Shown: positions 8,812-18,561 of the stretch, piece after piece
Numbering within the stretch: position 1 is the first letter of the stretch
How the letters are laid out: every line of letters begins with the position of its first letter
The notes under the pieces: model-generated
Told to the model about the DNA's origin: nothing
Seen by the model: only the letters and a program-made list of their open reading frames with translations
Databases searched by the model: none
Program-made: the position numbers and the translations under genes
Source: JACDAN01 sp963842235
GTDB taxonomy: Bacteria > Actinomycetota > Thermoleophilia > Gaiellales > Gaiellaceae
Assembly (NCBI GenBank): GCA_963842235.1
Contig: CAWJFT010000001.1
Coordinates: 1 to 64,000 of the forward strand
Direction of reading: 5' to 3'
DNA length: 64,000 nt

Positions 8812-9648
8812 ATGTCCGACCCGGCCCCAGAGCGCCTGCTTCCGGCGTGGAGCCTTCCTGCCGGCACCGTCGAGAGCCTCGGTCTGCCGACGGACTGGCC
8901 CGGCCGCGTAACGCGCGAATGGGCGTGGGGTGACTCGACCGGCAAGGGCGTGCGGGTCTGCATCCTCGACAGCGGAATCGACGCCGACCACCCCATGGTC
9001 GGTGAGATCGAGGGAGCCGTCGCGGTCGAGGTGGGGGAGGGCGAAGAGGTGCGCGTCGTCGAGGACGCCGAGGGAGATCTCGCCGGCCACGGGACTGCGT
9101 GTGCGGGCATCGTTCGCTCCATCGCGCCCGACTGCAGCATCTTCAGCGTCCGCGTGCTCGGGGCAGGCTTCACGGGCAGCGGCACGGCGCTGCTCGGCGG
9201 TCTCGGCTGGGCCGTCGAGCAAGGCTTCGACGTGATCAACATGAGCCTCTCGACGACGAAGAGCCGCTTCGCGGGCGTGCTCCACGAGGTCGCCGACGCC
9301 GCATACTTCCGCCGCACCGTGCTCGTCGCCTCCGCACACAACATGCCGGTCGAGAGCTATCCGTGGCGGTTCTCCTCGGTGATCTCCGTCGGCAGTCACG
9401 AGGATCCCGATCCGCTGACGTACTACTACAACCCGAATCCGCCGGTCGAGTTCTTCGCCCGCGGCGTCGACGTCGAGGTCGCCTGGCTAGGCGGCGCCAG
9501 GGCCCGCTCGACCGGTAACAGCTTCGCGACGCCGCACATCAGCGCGATCTGCGCCCTCGTGCTCGGGAAGCACCCGGAGCTGACGCCCTTCCAGCTGAAG
9601 AGCACGCTCTACCTGACCGCATCCAACGTGGAGGAAGAGGTTGCCTGA
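8812..9648 (+). CDS. S8-family subtilisin-like protease, no export signal
   Basis: 278 residues: a minimal subtilase domain with Asp53 (ILDSGIDADH), His93 (AGHGTACAGI), oxyanion Asn177 (VASAHN) and nucleophile Ser237 (TGNSFATPH). No signal peptide, inhibitory propeptide or C-terminal domain is present, so it is probably intracellular and must be controlled in another way. Its last bases overlap the start of the GAF gene, so the two are translated together; the GAF protein may regulate it. Start ATG 9 bp after the cyclodeaminase-like gene. Confidence 0.88.
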   Translation: MSDPAPERLLPAWSLPAGTVESLGLPTDWPGRVTREWAWGDSTGKGVRVCILDSGIDADHPMVGEIEGAVAVEVGEGEEVRVVEDAEGDLAGHGTACAGIVRSIAPDCSIFSVRVLGAGFTGSGTALLGGLGWAVEQGFDVINMSLSTTKSRFAGVLHEVADAAYFRRTVLVASAHNMPVESYPWRFSSVISVGSHEDPDPLTYYYNPNPPVEFFARGVDVEVAWLGGARARSTGNSFATPHISAICALVLGKHPELTPFQLKSTLYLTASNVEEEVA

Positions 9649-10291
9649 GGAATCGCTGAAGGCCGCCGTCGCAGCCGGCGTGCTCGCCTCCGAGCAGGCG
9701 AACCGCGACCTCCTCCAGGCGACGTGCGAAGTTGCCCGAGCGATCTTCTCGGCGCGGGCCTCCTCGGTCTTCCTCTACGACGAGCGGACGGACGAGCTGG
9801 TCTTCGAAGCAGTAGCCGGCGAGGGCTCGGAGACGCTCCTCGGCCAGCGGATCCCCTCCAGCACGGGGATCGCCGGCTGGGTCCTCGTGACGCGCCAGCC
9901 GATCGTGCTCGAGGACGTCTCGGCCGACCCGAGATGGGGCGGCGCGGAGATCGCGGCGAAGACGGGCTACGTCCCCCGTGGGCTGATGGCGGTCCCGCTG
10001 CTCCACGAGGAGGAGCCGGTGGGCGTCCTCAACGTGCTCGATCGCCCGCAGGAGTCCCGGTTCACGCTGGAGGAAATGGAGCTTCTCGGCCTGTTCGCGA
10101 ACCAGGCTGCAATCGCGCTCGACTTGCTCAGGAAGGGCCGCCGTGCGAAGGCAGTGCTCGACGACGCGGGAGCTGACGTCGGGGTCGTCGCCCGGATCGC
10201 GTCCAGCCTTGACGCGCTCGAGGGCCCGCAGCGCAAGGCGGGCCTTCAGCTCCTCGACGCGCTCGAGGAGCTTTTCGTCCAGAGACGCTGA
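9641..10291 (+). CDS. GAF-domain protein
   Basis: 216 residues, TTG start overlapping the protease gene by 8 bp. One GAF domain occupies about residues 15-165 (LLQATCEVARAIFSAR; GTGIAGWVLVTR-like GIAGWV; VPLLHEEEPVGVLNVLD; LLGLFANQAAIAL). A short helical tail follows. There is no output kinase, cyclase or DNA-binding domain, so it probably acts through protein contact, most likely with the co-translated subtilase. The ligand (cyclic nucleotide or redox/small molecule) is unknown. Confidence 0.85.
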   Translation: MPEESLKAAVAAGVLASEQANRDLLQATCEVARAIFSARASSVFLYDERTDELVFEAVAGEGSETLLGQRIPSSTGIAGWVLVTRQPIVLEDVSADPRWGGAEIAAKTGYVPRGLMAVPLLHEEEPVGVLNVLDRPQESRFTLEEMELLGLFANQAAIALDLLRKGRRAKAVLDDAGADVGVVARIASSLDALEGPQRKAGLQLLDALEELFVQRR

Positions 10292-10332
10292 AGCCGGAGC
10301 ATTCGCCCCGGCCTCAGGGTCCAGCCGAAAAC

Positions 10333-10530
10333 CTAGTCGACCTTCGGGTGGTGCACGTGCCCCTCGACGTCCGGCGGCTCCTCCGCGGCGTCGACCCGTT
10401 CTGGGTCGTCAACCCGGTCGCGGGCGTCGACGCGGGCGGCGGCCGCGGCATGCGCCTCGACGTCGTCCCCCTCGTCCTTCTGCTCGACGTGGTCGGTGTA
10501 GTCGGTGTAGTCGCGATCCTTAGACAACAC
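10333..10530 (-). CDS. Small highly charged protein, unknown
   Basis: 65 residues starting at GTG, chosen because AAGGAG sits at ideal spacing before it. The protein is acidic and hydrophilic with DYTDYTDHVE near the start and His near the end (EGHVHHPKVD). It has no hydrophobic core and is probably disordered. No family recognised. Convergent with the GAF gene. Confidence 0.5.
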   Translation of the reverse strand: MLSKDRDYTDYTDHVEQKDEGDDVEAHAAAAARVDARDRVDDPERVDAAEEPPDVEGHVHHPKVD

Positions 10531-10650
10531 GGTCTCCTTTCGGGGTCGGCTGTTCCGAATCACTAGACGGGCGTTCGCGTCTGAATCTTCCCACAGGCTC
10601 GAAAAAACTCAATCCTTGGAAAAACGCGTTCGCCGTGGGATGCTTCCGCG

Positions 10651-12312
10651 GTGACAAGCGCGCTGCGGCAACGGCTCGGCGACGCCGCGCGCTCTTTCGG
10701 CCGGGTCTTCCGGAACCCCAACATCCGAAAGATCGAAGGCGCGTGGGCCGCCTCGATCATCGCCCACTGGGCGTACGGGATCGCCCTCGCCGTCTTCGCC
10801 TACCGGGCAGGCGGCGCGGCGGCGGTCGGCCTCGTCGGCCTCGTTCGCTTCATCCCCTCGGCGATCGCGTCGCCGTTTGCCGCGATGCTCAGCGACCGCT
10901 TCCCACGCGAGCGGGTGATCGTCGCGGCGGAACTGACGCGGGCCGCTCTGCTTTTGGCCAGCGTTTTCGTGATCGCGCTGGAGGGGCCGGACGCGCTCGT
11001 CTACCTCCTCGCCGCGCTCGTCTCGATTGCGTACTCCGCGGTTCGGCCGGCGCAGGCCGCCCTTCTGCCTTCGCTCGCGACCAGCCCTGCCGAACTGACG
11101 GCCGCGAACGTCACGTCGAGCACGCTCGAGAGCCTCGGGATCTTCGGCGGCCCTGCCATCGGCGGTCTGCTGCTGGCCGTCAGCAGCGTCGAGGTCGTCT
11201 TCGGCGCGGCCGCCGTCGCGTTCTTGTTCTCCGCACTGCTCGTCAGCCGCGTGCACATCACGGAGCGGCCGGAGCCGCCAGAACGGCGTGGAAGCGCCGT
11301 GCGCGAGTTCGCCGCAGGGTTCGTCACGCTCGCGACTCAGCCGGGGCTGCGCGTGCTCGTGCTGCTCCTCGTCGCCCAGACGCTCGTCGCCGGTGCGCTC
11401 AACGTCCTGATCGTCGTGTCGGCCCTGCAGCTCCTCGATCTCGGCGAGCAGGGCGTCGGCTTCCTGAACTCGGCCGTCGGAATCGGCGGCCTAGTCGGCG
11501 CGATGGTCTCTGCGATTCTCATCGGGCGGCGCCTGACCTCGAACCTCCTGCTCGGGATTCTGCTGTGGGGGCTCCCGATCGCGCTGATCGGCATCTTTCC
11601 GGAGCCCGGGCCCACGCTGCTCTTCCTGGCCCTCGTCGGCCTCGGGAACACGCTCGTGGACGTCTCCGCCTTCACCCTGCTTCAGCGAGCCGTTCCGAAC
11701 GAGGTGCTCGCGCGCGTGTTCGGGGCGGTGCAGGGCCTCTGGGTGGGGACGATCGGCATCGGGGCGATCGTCGCGCCGCTCCTGATCGCGGCGCTCGGCG
11801 TTCGCGGGGCGTTGATCGTCACCGGAGCACTCCTGCCGATCCTGGCGACCCTGCTCCGACGTCGGTTGACACAGCTGGACGACGTGCCGGTGCCCGAGCG
11901 CGAGCTCGAGCTGCTCCGCGCGATCGACATCTTCGCTCCGCTTCCGCCGCCCACGCTGGAGAGCCTCGCGAGGTCGCTGATCCCGGTGCGCGTGGAGGCG
12001 GGCCGAGAGATCGTCCGCGAAGGCGAGCCCGGAGACCGCTTCTACATCATCGATTCCGGCGAGGTCGAGGTTCTGAACCAGGGCCGTGTGCTCAACGTCG
12101 AGGGGCCCGGCGAGTACTTCGGCGAGATCTCGCTCCTTCGGGACGTGCCGCGCACCGCCACGGTCCGCGCGCAGGACGACGTCGAGCTGCGCGCCCTCGA
12201 ACGCGACGACTTCATCGCCGCGGTGACCGGGCACGCAGTCAGCGCCGAGGTCGCGGACTCGGTCGTCGCGACCCGGCTCAGCTCACTGCGTCCGGGCCTA
12301 GCTTCCGTCTGA
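10651..12312 (+). CDS. MFS transporter fused to a cyclic-nucleotide-binding domain
   Basis: 553 residues. About 400 N-terminal residues form a 12-helix major facilitator unit (SDRFPRERVIVAAELTRA between helices 2 and 3). Residues ~425-535 are a CRP/CAP-like cNMP domain: REIVREGEPGDRFYIIDSGEVEV and GPGEYFGEISLLRDVPRTATVRA, keeping the FGE and R-T-A phosphate-binding cassette. The fusion implies export or uptake gated by cAMP/c-di-AMP-like ligand on the cytoplasmic side. Substrate unknown. GTG start. The 3' end overlaps the convergent VOC gene by 35 bp. Confidence 0.88.
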   Translation: MTSALRQRLGDAARSFGRVFRNPNIRKIEGAWAASIIAHWAYGIALAVFAYRAGGAAAVGLVGLVRFIPSAIASPFAAMLSDRFPRERVIVAAELTRAALLLASVFVIALEGPDALVYLLAALVSIAYSAVRPAQAALLPSLATSPAELTAANVTSSTLESLGIFGGPAIGGLLLAVSSVEVVFGAAAVAFLFSALLVSRVHITERPEPPERRGSAVREFAAGFVTLATQPGLRVLVLLLVAQTLVAGALNVLIVVSALQLLDLGEQGVGFLNSAVGIGGLVGAMVSAILIGRRLTSNLLLGILLWGLPIALIGIFPEPGPTLLFLALVGLGNTLVDVSAFTLLQRAVPNEVLARVFGAVQGLWVGTIGIGAIVAPLLIAALGVRGALIVTGALLPILATLLRRRLTQLDDVPVPERELELLRAIDIFAPLPPPTLESLARSLIPVRVEAGREIVREGEPGDRFYIIDSGEVEVLNQGRVLNVEGPGEYFGEISLLRDVPRTATVRAQDDVELRALERDDFIAAVTGHAVSAEVADSVVATRLSSLRPGLASV

Positions 12313-12715
12313 TCTCCGCTTTCGCCGCGTCGGTCTTCGGAAGCTCGTCGAAGCCCATGGCGCGCAGGATCTCCGGCGTCTTCGTGAACTGGACCTCGCG
12401 GTAGTCCACGACCTGAACGTTGTTGCCCCAGGGGTCCGTGAAGTCGTTCCCACGGACCTCTGCGCCGGCTTCTCGCGCGGCGGCGAGCGCGCGCTCTTTG
12501 TCGTCGACCACGAGCCCGAAGTGACGGTGGGCGTCAGGCTCCTGCCGGCGGCCCTCGGCGAGGGCGATGAACTGGTCGCCTATGTCGACGAAGGCCATGC
12601 GGCCCGCGCGCCCACGTAGTGTGAGCTCGAAGATGCGACCGTAGAATTCCAGCGCCTCCTCCACGTTCCCGACCTCGAGGGCGACGTGGTTGATTCCGAC
12701 GAGTTTCGCTTTCAT
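12278..12715 (-). CDS. VOC/glyoxalase-family protein
   Basis: 145 residues, ATG start. Begins with the VOC pattern VGINHVALEVGNVEEALEFYGRIF and contains DPWGNNVQVVDY, the usual metal-bearing second half. The extra C-terminal 30 residues (TKTPEILRAMGFDELPKT) are helical. Family members are dioxygenases, isomerases or resistance proteins; the reaction is not predictable here. Confidence 0.8.
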   Translation of the reverse strand: MKAKLVGINHVALEVGNVEEALEFYGRIFELTLRGRAGRMAFVDIGDQFIALAEGRRQEPDAHRHFGLVVDDKERALAAAREAGAEVRGNDFTDPWGNNVQVVDYREVQFTKTPEILRAMGFDELPKTDAAKAEIRRKLGPDAVS

Positions 12716-12722
12716 CTCAGCT

Positions 12723-13175
12723 GTGATCGTGTCACTTCACGTTGCCTCTGGAGCGGTCGGTGGCCTTCTGACCGGCTCTCGGATGGGTGCGGCTGTGGTG
12801 GGACCCGTGCTCCACTTCCTCGGGGACCGGGTGCCGCACCAGGACATCTCCTCGCGGCGGTTCGAGGTCGCGAGCGGCGTGCTCGGCGTCCTCGCGCTCG
12901 CCGTCGTCCGTGGGCCGCTCGACCCTGCGACGGTGGGGGCTGTGGCTTCGGCCGCTCCCGACATCGAGCACGTCGTCCGCCTACCGCGACCGGGCGGTCG
13001 CAAGCTCTTCCCGAGCCATCGGATCCCCGGCTGGCATCGGCCGGGCGGGATCTCTGCGGGAGCCCAGCTCGTCATCGCGGGTGCACTGCTCGGGGCAGTC
13101 CTCGCCCACGGGGTGGTCAAACCGAGACTGTGGGGAAGGCGTAGTTCAGGAATCCGACCAAGGGAGACGAAATGA
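12723..13175 (+). CDS. Predicted membrane protein, possibly YdjM/DUF457-like hydrolase
   Basis: About 150 residues with three hydrophobic stretches. Conserved-looking polar motifs LHFLGDRVPHQD, PDIEHVVRL and FPSHRIPGWH resemble the His/Asp motifs of membrane-bound metal-dependent hydrolases (DUF457), but the match is weak. A GTG at 12723 is preferred because earlier positions would overlap the divergent VOC start. Its stop overlaps the next start as ATGA, so it is translated with the cupredoxin lipoprotein. Confidence 0.6.
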   Translation: MIVSLHVASGAVGGLLTGSRMGAAVVGPVLHFLGDRVPHQDISSRRFEVASGVLGVLALAVVRGPLDPATVGAVASAAPDIEHVVRLPRPGGRKLFPSHRIPGWHRPGGISAGAQLVIAGALLGAVLAHGVVKPRLWGRRSSGIRPRETK

Positions 13176-13660
13176 CCCCCAGGACCACCATCGCACTCGT
13201 GCTCGTCGGCGCCGCGCTCGTCTTCGGAGGCATCGCCTGCGGCGGGGACGACAACTCGTCCGCCGGCGATGAGACGACCACCGAGGCTACGACGACGACT
13301 GAGGCTACGACCACCGAGGAAACGACCACCGAGGAGACGACCACCGAGGAGACGACGACCGGCGAAGCCGGAGGGTCCAACGTGCTCAAGGGCGAGACCG
13401 GCCCCGGGTTCACGATCGAGGTCTCGCAGAACGGGAAGGACGCCGAGACCGTGAAGGCCGGCACCTACACCCTCGAGGTCGAGGACAAGTCCGACATGCA
13501 CAACTTCCACCTGATCGGCCCCGGCGTCGACGAGGAGGTCACCGAGGTGCCGTTCGTCGGCGACAAGAGCGTCACGGTCACGCTGCAGAAAGGGACCTAC
13601 ACGTACCAGTGCGACCCGCACGCCTCGAGTGGCATGAAGGGCACCTTCACCGTCAGTTGA
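13172..13660 (+). CDS. Cupredoxin-fold lipoprotein
   Basis: 162 residues. A signal peptide ends in a lipobox (FGGIAC) so it should be lipid-anchored outside the membrane. A Thr/Glu-rich linker (~residues 30-65) leads to a plastocyanin-like domain with copper ligands His (MHNFHLIG), Cys, His and Met (YQCDPHASSGMKG). Electron-transfer or copper-carrying role. A second soluble cupredoxin lies at 32.1 kb. Confidence 0.88.
   Translation: MTPRTTIALVLVGAALVFGGIACGGDDNSSAGDETTTEATTTTEATTTEETTTEETTTEETTTGEAGGSNVLKGETGPGFTIEVSQNGKDAETVKAGTYTLEVEDKSDMHNFHLIGPGVDEEVTEVPFVGDKSVTVTLQKGTYTYQCDPHASSGMKGTFTVS
13271..13360 (+). repeat. 15-bp tandem repeats coding the Thr/Glu linker
   Basis: About six imperfect copies of a unit like GAGACGACCACCGAG encode ETTTE repeats in the cupredoxin lipoprotein. 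Such arrays can change copy number by slippage; length of the linker may vary between strains. Confidence 0.85.
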
Positions 13661-13666
13661 CGCCTC

Positions 13667-14683
<1,017 letters not shown>

Positions 14684-14686
14684 GGC

Positions 14687-15706
14687 TTACGCCGCCTCCG
14701 CCGGCTCGGGTCGGAGCTCCCGCCAGATGCGCCGCTTCTCGGCGACAGGCAGATGGCAGGCGACGAAGTGGCTCTGGTTGGACTCGAGCAGTTCGGGATC
14801 CATCGTCCGGCACATGGGCATCGCGTAAGGGCAGCGAGGATGGAAGTGGCAGCCCGTCGGTGGGTGGACGAGGCTCGGCGGCATGCCCTTGATCGGCTGC
14901 AGCCGCTCGTGGCGCGGCGTGTCGAGCCGCGGGATCGACTGCAGCAGGCCCCACGTGTACGGGTGTTCGGGCGCCTCGAGGATCGTGCCGATCGGGCCCT
15001 GCTCGACGATTCGGCCCGCGTACATGACGGCGACGTCGTCCGCGGTCTCCGCGATCACGCCGAAGTCGTGCGTGATCAGCACCACGGCCGTGTCGAAATC
15101 GCGCTGGAGCCCGCGGATCAGCTCGAGGATCTGGGCCTGGACGGTGACGTCGAGCGCCGTCGTGGGCTCGTCCGCGATCAGCACGTCCGGGTTCAGCACG
15201 AGCGCCATGGCGATCATCGCGCGCTGTCGCATGCCGCCGGACAGCTCGTGCGGATACCGGTCGACGACCTCGGCGGGATTCGGCATCTCGACCGCCCTCA
15301 TGGCGTCGATCGCGCGACGCCGTGCGTTCCGGCGCGACACCCGCTCGTGGGCCATGATCGCCTCCTCGATCTGCCAGCCCACTCGGTAGAGCGGGTGGAG
15401 CGAGGAGAGCGGGTCCTGGAAGATCATCGCGATCCGCCTGCCGCGGATCGATCGCAACCGGTCGCTCGAGAGCTTGAGCAGGTCGACTCCGTCGAAGAGC
15501 ACCTGGCCGCTGACGACTGCGTTCGGAAGGCGGGTCAGTCCAATGACCGACAACGCCGTGACGCTCTTGCCGGATCCCGACTCGCCGACGACGCCGAGCG
15601 TCTTCCCGCGCTCGACTGAGGTGGAGACCCCGTCCACGGCGTGCACGATGCCGTCTCCGGTCTGGAAGGACACGCGGAGGTCACGGATCTCGAGCAGGCC
15701 GGCCAT
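14687..15706 (-). CDS. Dipeptide/oligopeptide ABC transporter ATP-binding protein (DppD/OppD type)
   Basis: 339 residues. Walker A GESGSGKSV, signature LSGGMRQRAMIAMA, Walker B LIADEPTTALD and the OppD C-terminal motif CHFHPRCPYAMPMC. Pairs with the downstream ATPase as a heterodimer on the inner face. One base separates it from the permease gene before it. Confidence 0.93.
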   Translation of the reverse strand: MAGLLEIRDLRVSFQTGDGIVHAVDGVSTSVERGKTLGVVGESGSGKSVTALSVIGLTRLPNAVVSGQVLFDGVDLLKLSSDRLRSIRGRRIAMIFQDPLSSLHPLYRVGWQIEEAIMAHERVSRRNARRRAIDAMRAVEMPNPAEVVDRYPHELSGGMRQRAMIAMALVLNPDVLIADEPTTALDVTVQAQILELIRGLQRDFDTAVVLITHDFGVIAETADDVAVMYAGRIVEQGPIGTILEAPEHPYTWGLLQSIPRLDTPRHERLQPIKGMPPSLVHPPTGCHFHPRCPYAMPMCRTMDPELLESNQSHFVACHLPVAEKRRIWRELRPEPAEAA

Positions 15707-15707
15707 G

Positions 15708-16742
15708 TCAGTAGCGAACGCGCGGGTCGAGGAACGCGTAGAGGATGTCGACGATGAGGTTCGCGACGATGATGAACACGGCGCCGAAGAGCACGGTGCC
15801 CTGGATCGCCGGGAGGTCGGAGTTGACGATCGAGTCGTAGGCGAAGCGCCCGACGCCGGGGATGTTGAAGACCGTCTCGGTAAGGACGGCGCCGCCCAGG
15901 AGGATCCCGATATCGAGGCCGGCGATCGTCACGACCGGCGTCAGCGCAGCTCTCAGGCCGTGGCGGAAGATCACCCGACGCTCCGAGAGGCCCTTCGCCC
16001 GTGCGGTCCGGATGTAGTCCTCGCCCATGACGTCGATCAAGTTCCCGCGGACCATGCGCGCGTAGAACGCGGCGAAGGCGGCGGCAAGCACGAACCAGGG
16101 CAGGAGCAGCGATCTGAACCAGGCGCCGGGGTCCTGTGTCAACGGGACGTAGCTCCCGGCGCCGCCGAAGAGGTGGACCTTGCCGATGTCCGAGGCGAAC
16201 AGGAAGAGCCCGACGAGTCCGAGCCAGTAGACCGGAGCGGAGATCCCCACGAGCGCGCCGCCCATCGCGATGCGGTCACCGATCGAGCGGGGCCTGATCG
16301 CGGACAGGACGCCGACCGGGATCCCGATCAGCATCCAGACGACGACGGCGCCCCCGGTCAGTGAGAGCGTGGCCGGGAGGCGCGAGAAGATCTCCTGCCG
16401 CACCGGAATGTTGTTCTGGTACGAGTAGCCGAGGTCGAAGTGCAGTCCGAGGTTCTTCATGTAGATGAGGAACTGCTCGTAGACCGGCTTGTCGAGGCCG
16501 AGCGCGTGGCGGATCTGCGCGATCAGCTGCGGCGTCGCCTGTCGTCCTGCGCGCAGCGCCGCGGGATCGGCCGAGGGGAAGGTGTAGAAGATCAGGAACG
16601 TCAGCGCGCTGACGACGACGAGCATTACGACAGCCCAGGCGAGCCGGCGCACGATGTACCGCGTCATCGAGGACGTGAGGGCGCTGCGGAGCGCCCGGGG
16701 CGGCCCCGGGCGCTCCAGTTCGATCGACGGCGCGATCGCCAT
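15708..16742 (-). CDS. ABC transporter permease, DppB type
   Basis: 344 residues. The core is a typical peptide-permease BPD_transp_1 fold: first helix AVVMLVVVSALTFLIFYTFP, a large external loop, then the EAA-like loop (DYIRTARAKGLSERRVIFRHGLR) contacting the ATPase, ending in VDILYAFLDPRVRY, the DppB family end. The N-terminal 30 residues are less conserved, so a start at SMTRYIVRR is possible. Confidence 0.92.
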   Translation of the reverse strand: MAIAPSIELERPGPPRALRSALTSSMTRYIVRRLAWAVVMLVVVSALTFLIFYTFPSADPAALRAGRQATPQLIAQIRHALGLDKPVYEQFLIYMKNLGLHFDLGYSYQNNIPVRQEIFSRLPATLSLTGGAVVVWMLIGIPVGVLSAIRPRSIGDRIAMGGALVGISAPVYWLGLVGLFLFASDIGKVHLFGGAGSYVPLTQDPGAWFRSLLLPWFVLAAAFAAFYARMVRGNLIDVMGEDYIRTARAKGLSERRVIFRHGLRAALTPVVTIAGLDIGILLGGAVLTETVFNIPGVGRFAYDSIVNSDLPAIQGTVLFGAVFIIVANLIVDILYAFLDPRVRY

Positions 16743-16745
16743 CGG

Positions 16746-18524
16746 CTACTTGACCGCCATGAAGGTCACGTCGGGTCCGCCGCTGTTCCACAGCTCCGGG
16801 GACGGAGTGACCCGGCTCGAGAAGAGCGTCGGGTACTGCTCCCAGATCCACGGGATCGCGGACGCCGTGCGGGTGACCTGGTCGTCGATCTTGCCCCAGG
16901 CCGCAAAGCGCGCCTTCGGATCGATGATTCGCTCGGCCTTGTCCATCGCCTTGTTCAGGCTCGGGACGTTCAGGAGCGGCCAGTTCGAGTTGTTCACCGC
17001 CGTGATGTTCTTGCCGTTGAATGTCACATCGAGGATCGCCTGCGGCTCGTGGAAGTCGGGCAGCCAGCCGACGTTCGGGCAGACGTTCGGCTCGTTCTTC
17101 GGCACGTTGCAGAAGCGCGTGTACATCGTGGCGTGCGTGACCGAGATCGTCTTGATCTTGATGCCGATCTTGGCCAGGTCCGCCGCAACGACCTCCGCCG
17201 TGTTCGAGCCGGGCGGCGTATTGTCGGCGACCTGGGTCAGCTGCGGCCCGGTGTACATGCCGTTCGGGTAGCCGGCCTTCCGCATGAAGGACTTCGCCAT
17301 CGCGACATCGCCGGCGAAGCCCTTGCTCGGGAACGGGTTGAACGAGTACCCACCGGCCTGTGTGAAGCCCTTGTCCTTGAAGCTCGGGTCGATGAAGTGC
17401 GTGGCGATTCGGCCGTCGATTGGTCCGCCGCGAGTCAGACGCATCGCGTTTCGGTCGAGGACGTAGGCGACCGCCTTCCGTACGTCAACCTTGTTGAACG
17501 GCGCCTTGCGCGTGTTCAACCCGATGTAGCGGCTGCCGCCTGTGGGCGTGAAGAAGAGCTGCTTCTTCTCGGTTGAGCTCGCCGTGATCGAGCGGAGCTC
17601 GGCCGGCGGCGGCGGTGTGTCGCCGTTCACGTCGGCCGACCCGCTGAGGATCTGCCGCGTCGTCACGGTGGGGTCCTGGAACCCCTCCTTGAAGAGGATC
17701 TGGTCGGCGTAGGCCGGCCGCCAGCTCGTCTTCGCATCCCAGTTCGGGTTCCGGACGAGGTCGATCAACTTGCCGGGCTGATAGCCGACGCCGTTGATGT
17801 TGCCGGCGCCGTTGGCCTTGATCATGTACGGACCGGTCGCCACCTGGTGCAGCCCGTAGTCCGACAGGGTCTTCGAGTCGTACTTCCGCGCGTACTCGGG
17901 TGGCACCGGCGCGGTCGTCGGCAACCCGAGCGCGCCGATCAACACGCCTTCTGGATGCTTCAACTTGAGGACGAGTGTTGTCTTGTTAGGCGTCTGGATA
18001 CCGCTGATCGAGGGAACGTGGGTCGGCACGTTCGTCGGCGCTCCGACGAGGTCGCCGAAGTACGCCGAGACGTAGCCGTTCGCGACGCTGCTCGCGAAGC
18101 CGCGCTCGATCGCGTACTTCACGTCCTTGGAGGTGACCGCCCGGTTGACCGGCGGGCTGAAGCGGACGCCGCTTCGGATGTGCACGACTACCGTCTTGCC
18201 GTCCTTCGAGAACGTCGGCATGCTCGCCGCGAGGTCCGGCACCGCATTCACGCTGTCTGGCTTGTAGGCGAGCAGCGGCCGCTGGGTCGCGTAGGTGATC
18301 TCGTACGAGAACGAGTAGTAGGCCTGGCCTGGGTCGATGTGGTCGACGTCGCCGGCCGAGAGGACGGTGATCGTGCCGCCCTTCTTCGCGCTGCCGGTGC
18401 TGCCGCTGGCCGACGAGCTGGAATCGCCGCCGCAAGCGGACGCGACAAGGACGATGCCTGCCGCGATCCCGGCGGCCGCGACACCCTTCGCCAGGCGGCG
18501 TCTGGATGTCAGCAAGCTATTCAT
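16746..18524 (-). CDS. Peptide ABC transporter substrate-binding lipoprotein (SBP family 5)
   Basis: 592 residues. Twin-arginine-like start (SRRRLAKGV) followed by a hydrophobic stretch and lipobox ASAC. The mature protein has the family-5 features VDHIDPGQAYYSFSYEITY, DVKYAIERGF and VRKAVAYVLDRNAM. Binds peptides or related solutes outside the membrane. RBS AAGGAG precedes ATG. It sits between the two permease genes. Confidence 0.93.
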   Translation of the reverse strand: MNSLLTSRRRLAKGVAAAGIAAGIVLVASACGGDSSSSASGSTGSAKKGGTITVLSAGDVDHIDPGQAYYSFSYEITYATQRPLLAYKPDSVNAVPDLAASMPTFSKDGKTVVVHIRSGVRFSPPVNRAVTSKDVKYAIERGFASSVANGYVSAYFGDLVGAPTNVPTHVPSISGIQTPNKTTLVLKLKHPEGVLIGALGLPTTAPVPPEYARKYDSKTLSDYGLHQVATGPYMIKANGAGNINGVGYQPGKLIDLVRNPNWDAKTSWRPAYADQILFKEGFQDPTVTTRQILSGSADVNGDTPPPPAELRSITASSTEKKQLFFTPTGGSRYIGLNTRKAPFNKVDVRKAVAYVLDRNAMRLTRGGPIDGRIATHFIDPSFKDKGFTQAGGYSFNPFPSKGFAGDVAMAKSFMRKAGYPNGMYTGPQLTQVADNTPPGSNTAEVVAADLAKIGIKIKTISVTHATMYTRFCNVPKNEPNVCPNVGWLPDFHEPQAILDVTFNGKNITAVNNSNWPLLNVPSLNKAMDKAERIIDPKARFAAWGKIDDQVTRTASAIPWIWEQYPTLFSSRVTPSPELWNSGGPDVTFMAVK

Positions 18525-18561
18525 GTGTTTCTCCTTTCGAAGGCCGCGAGTGGAGGCACGA

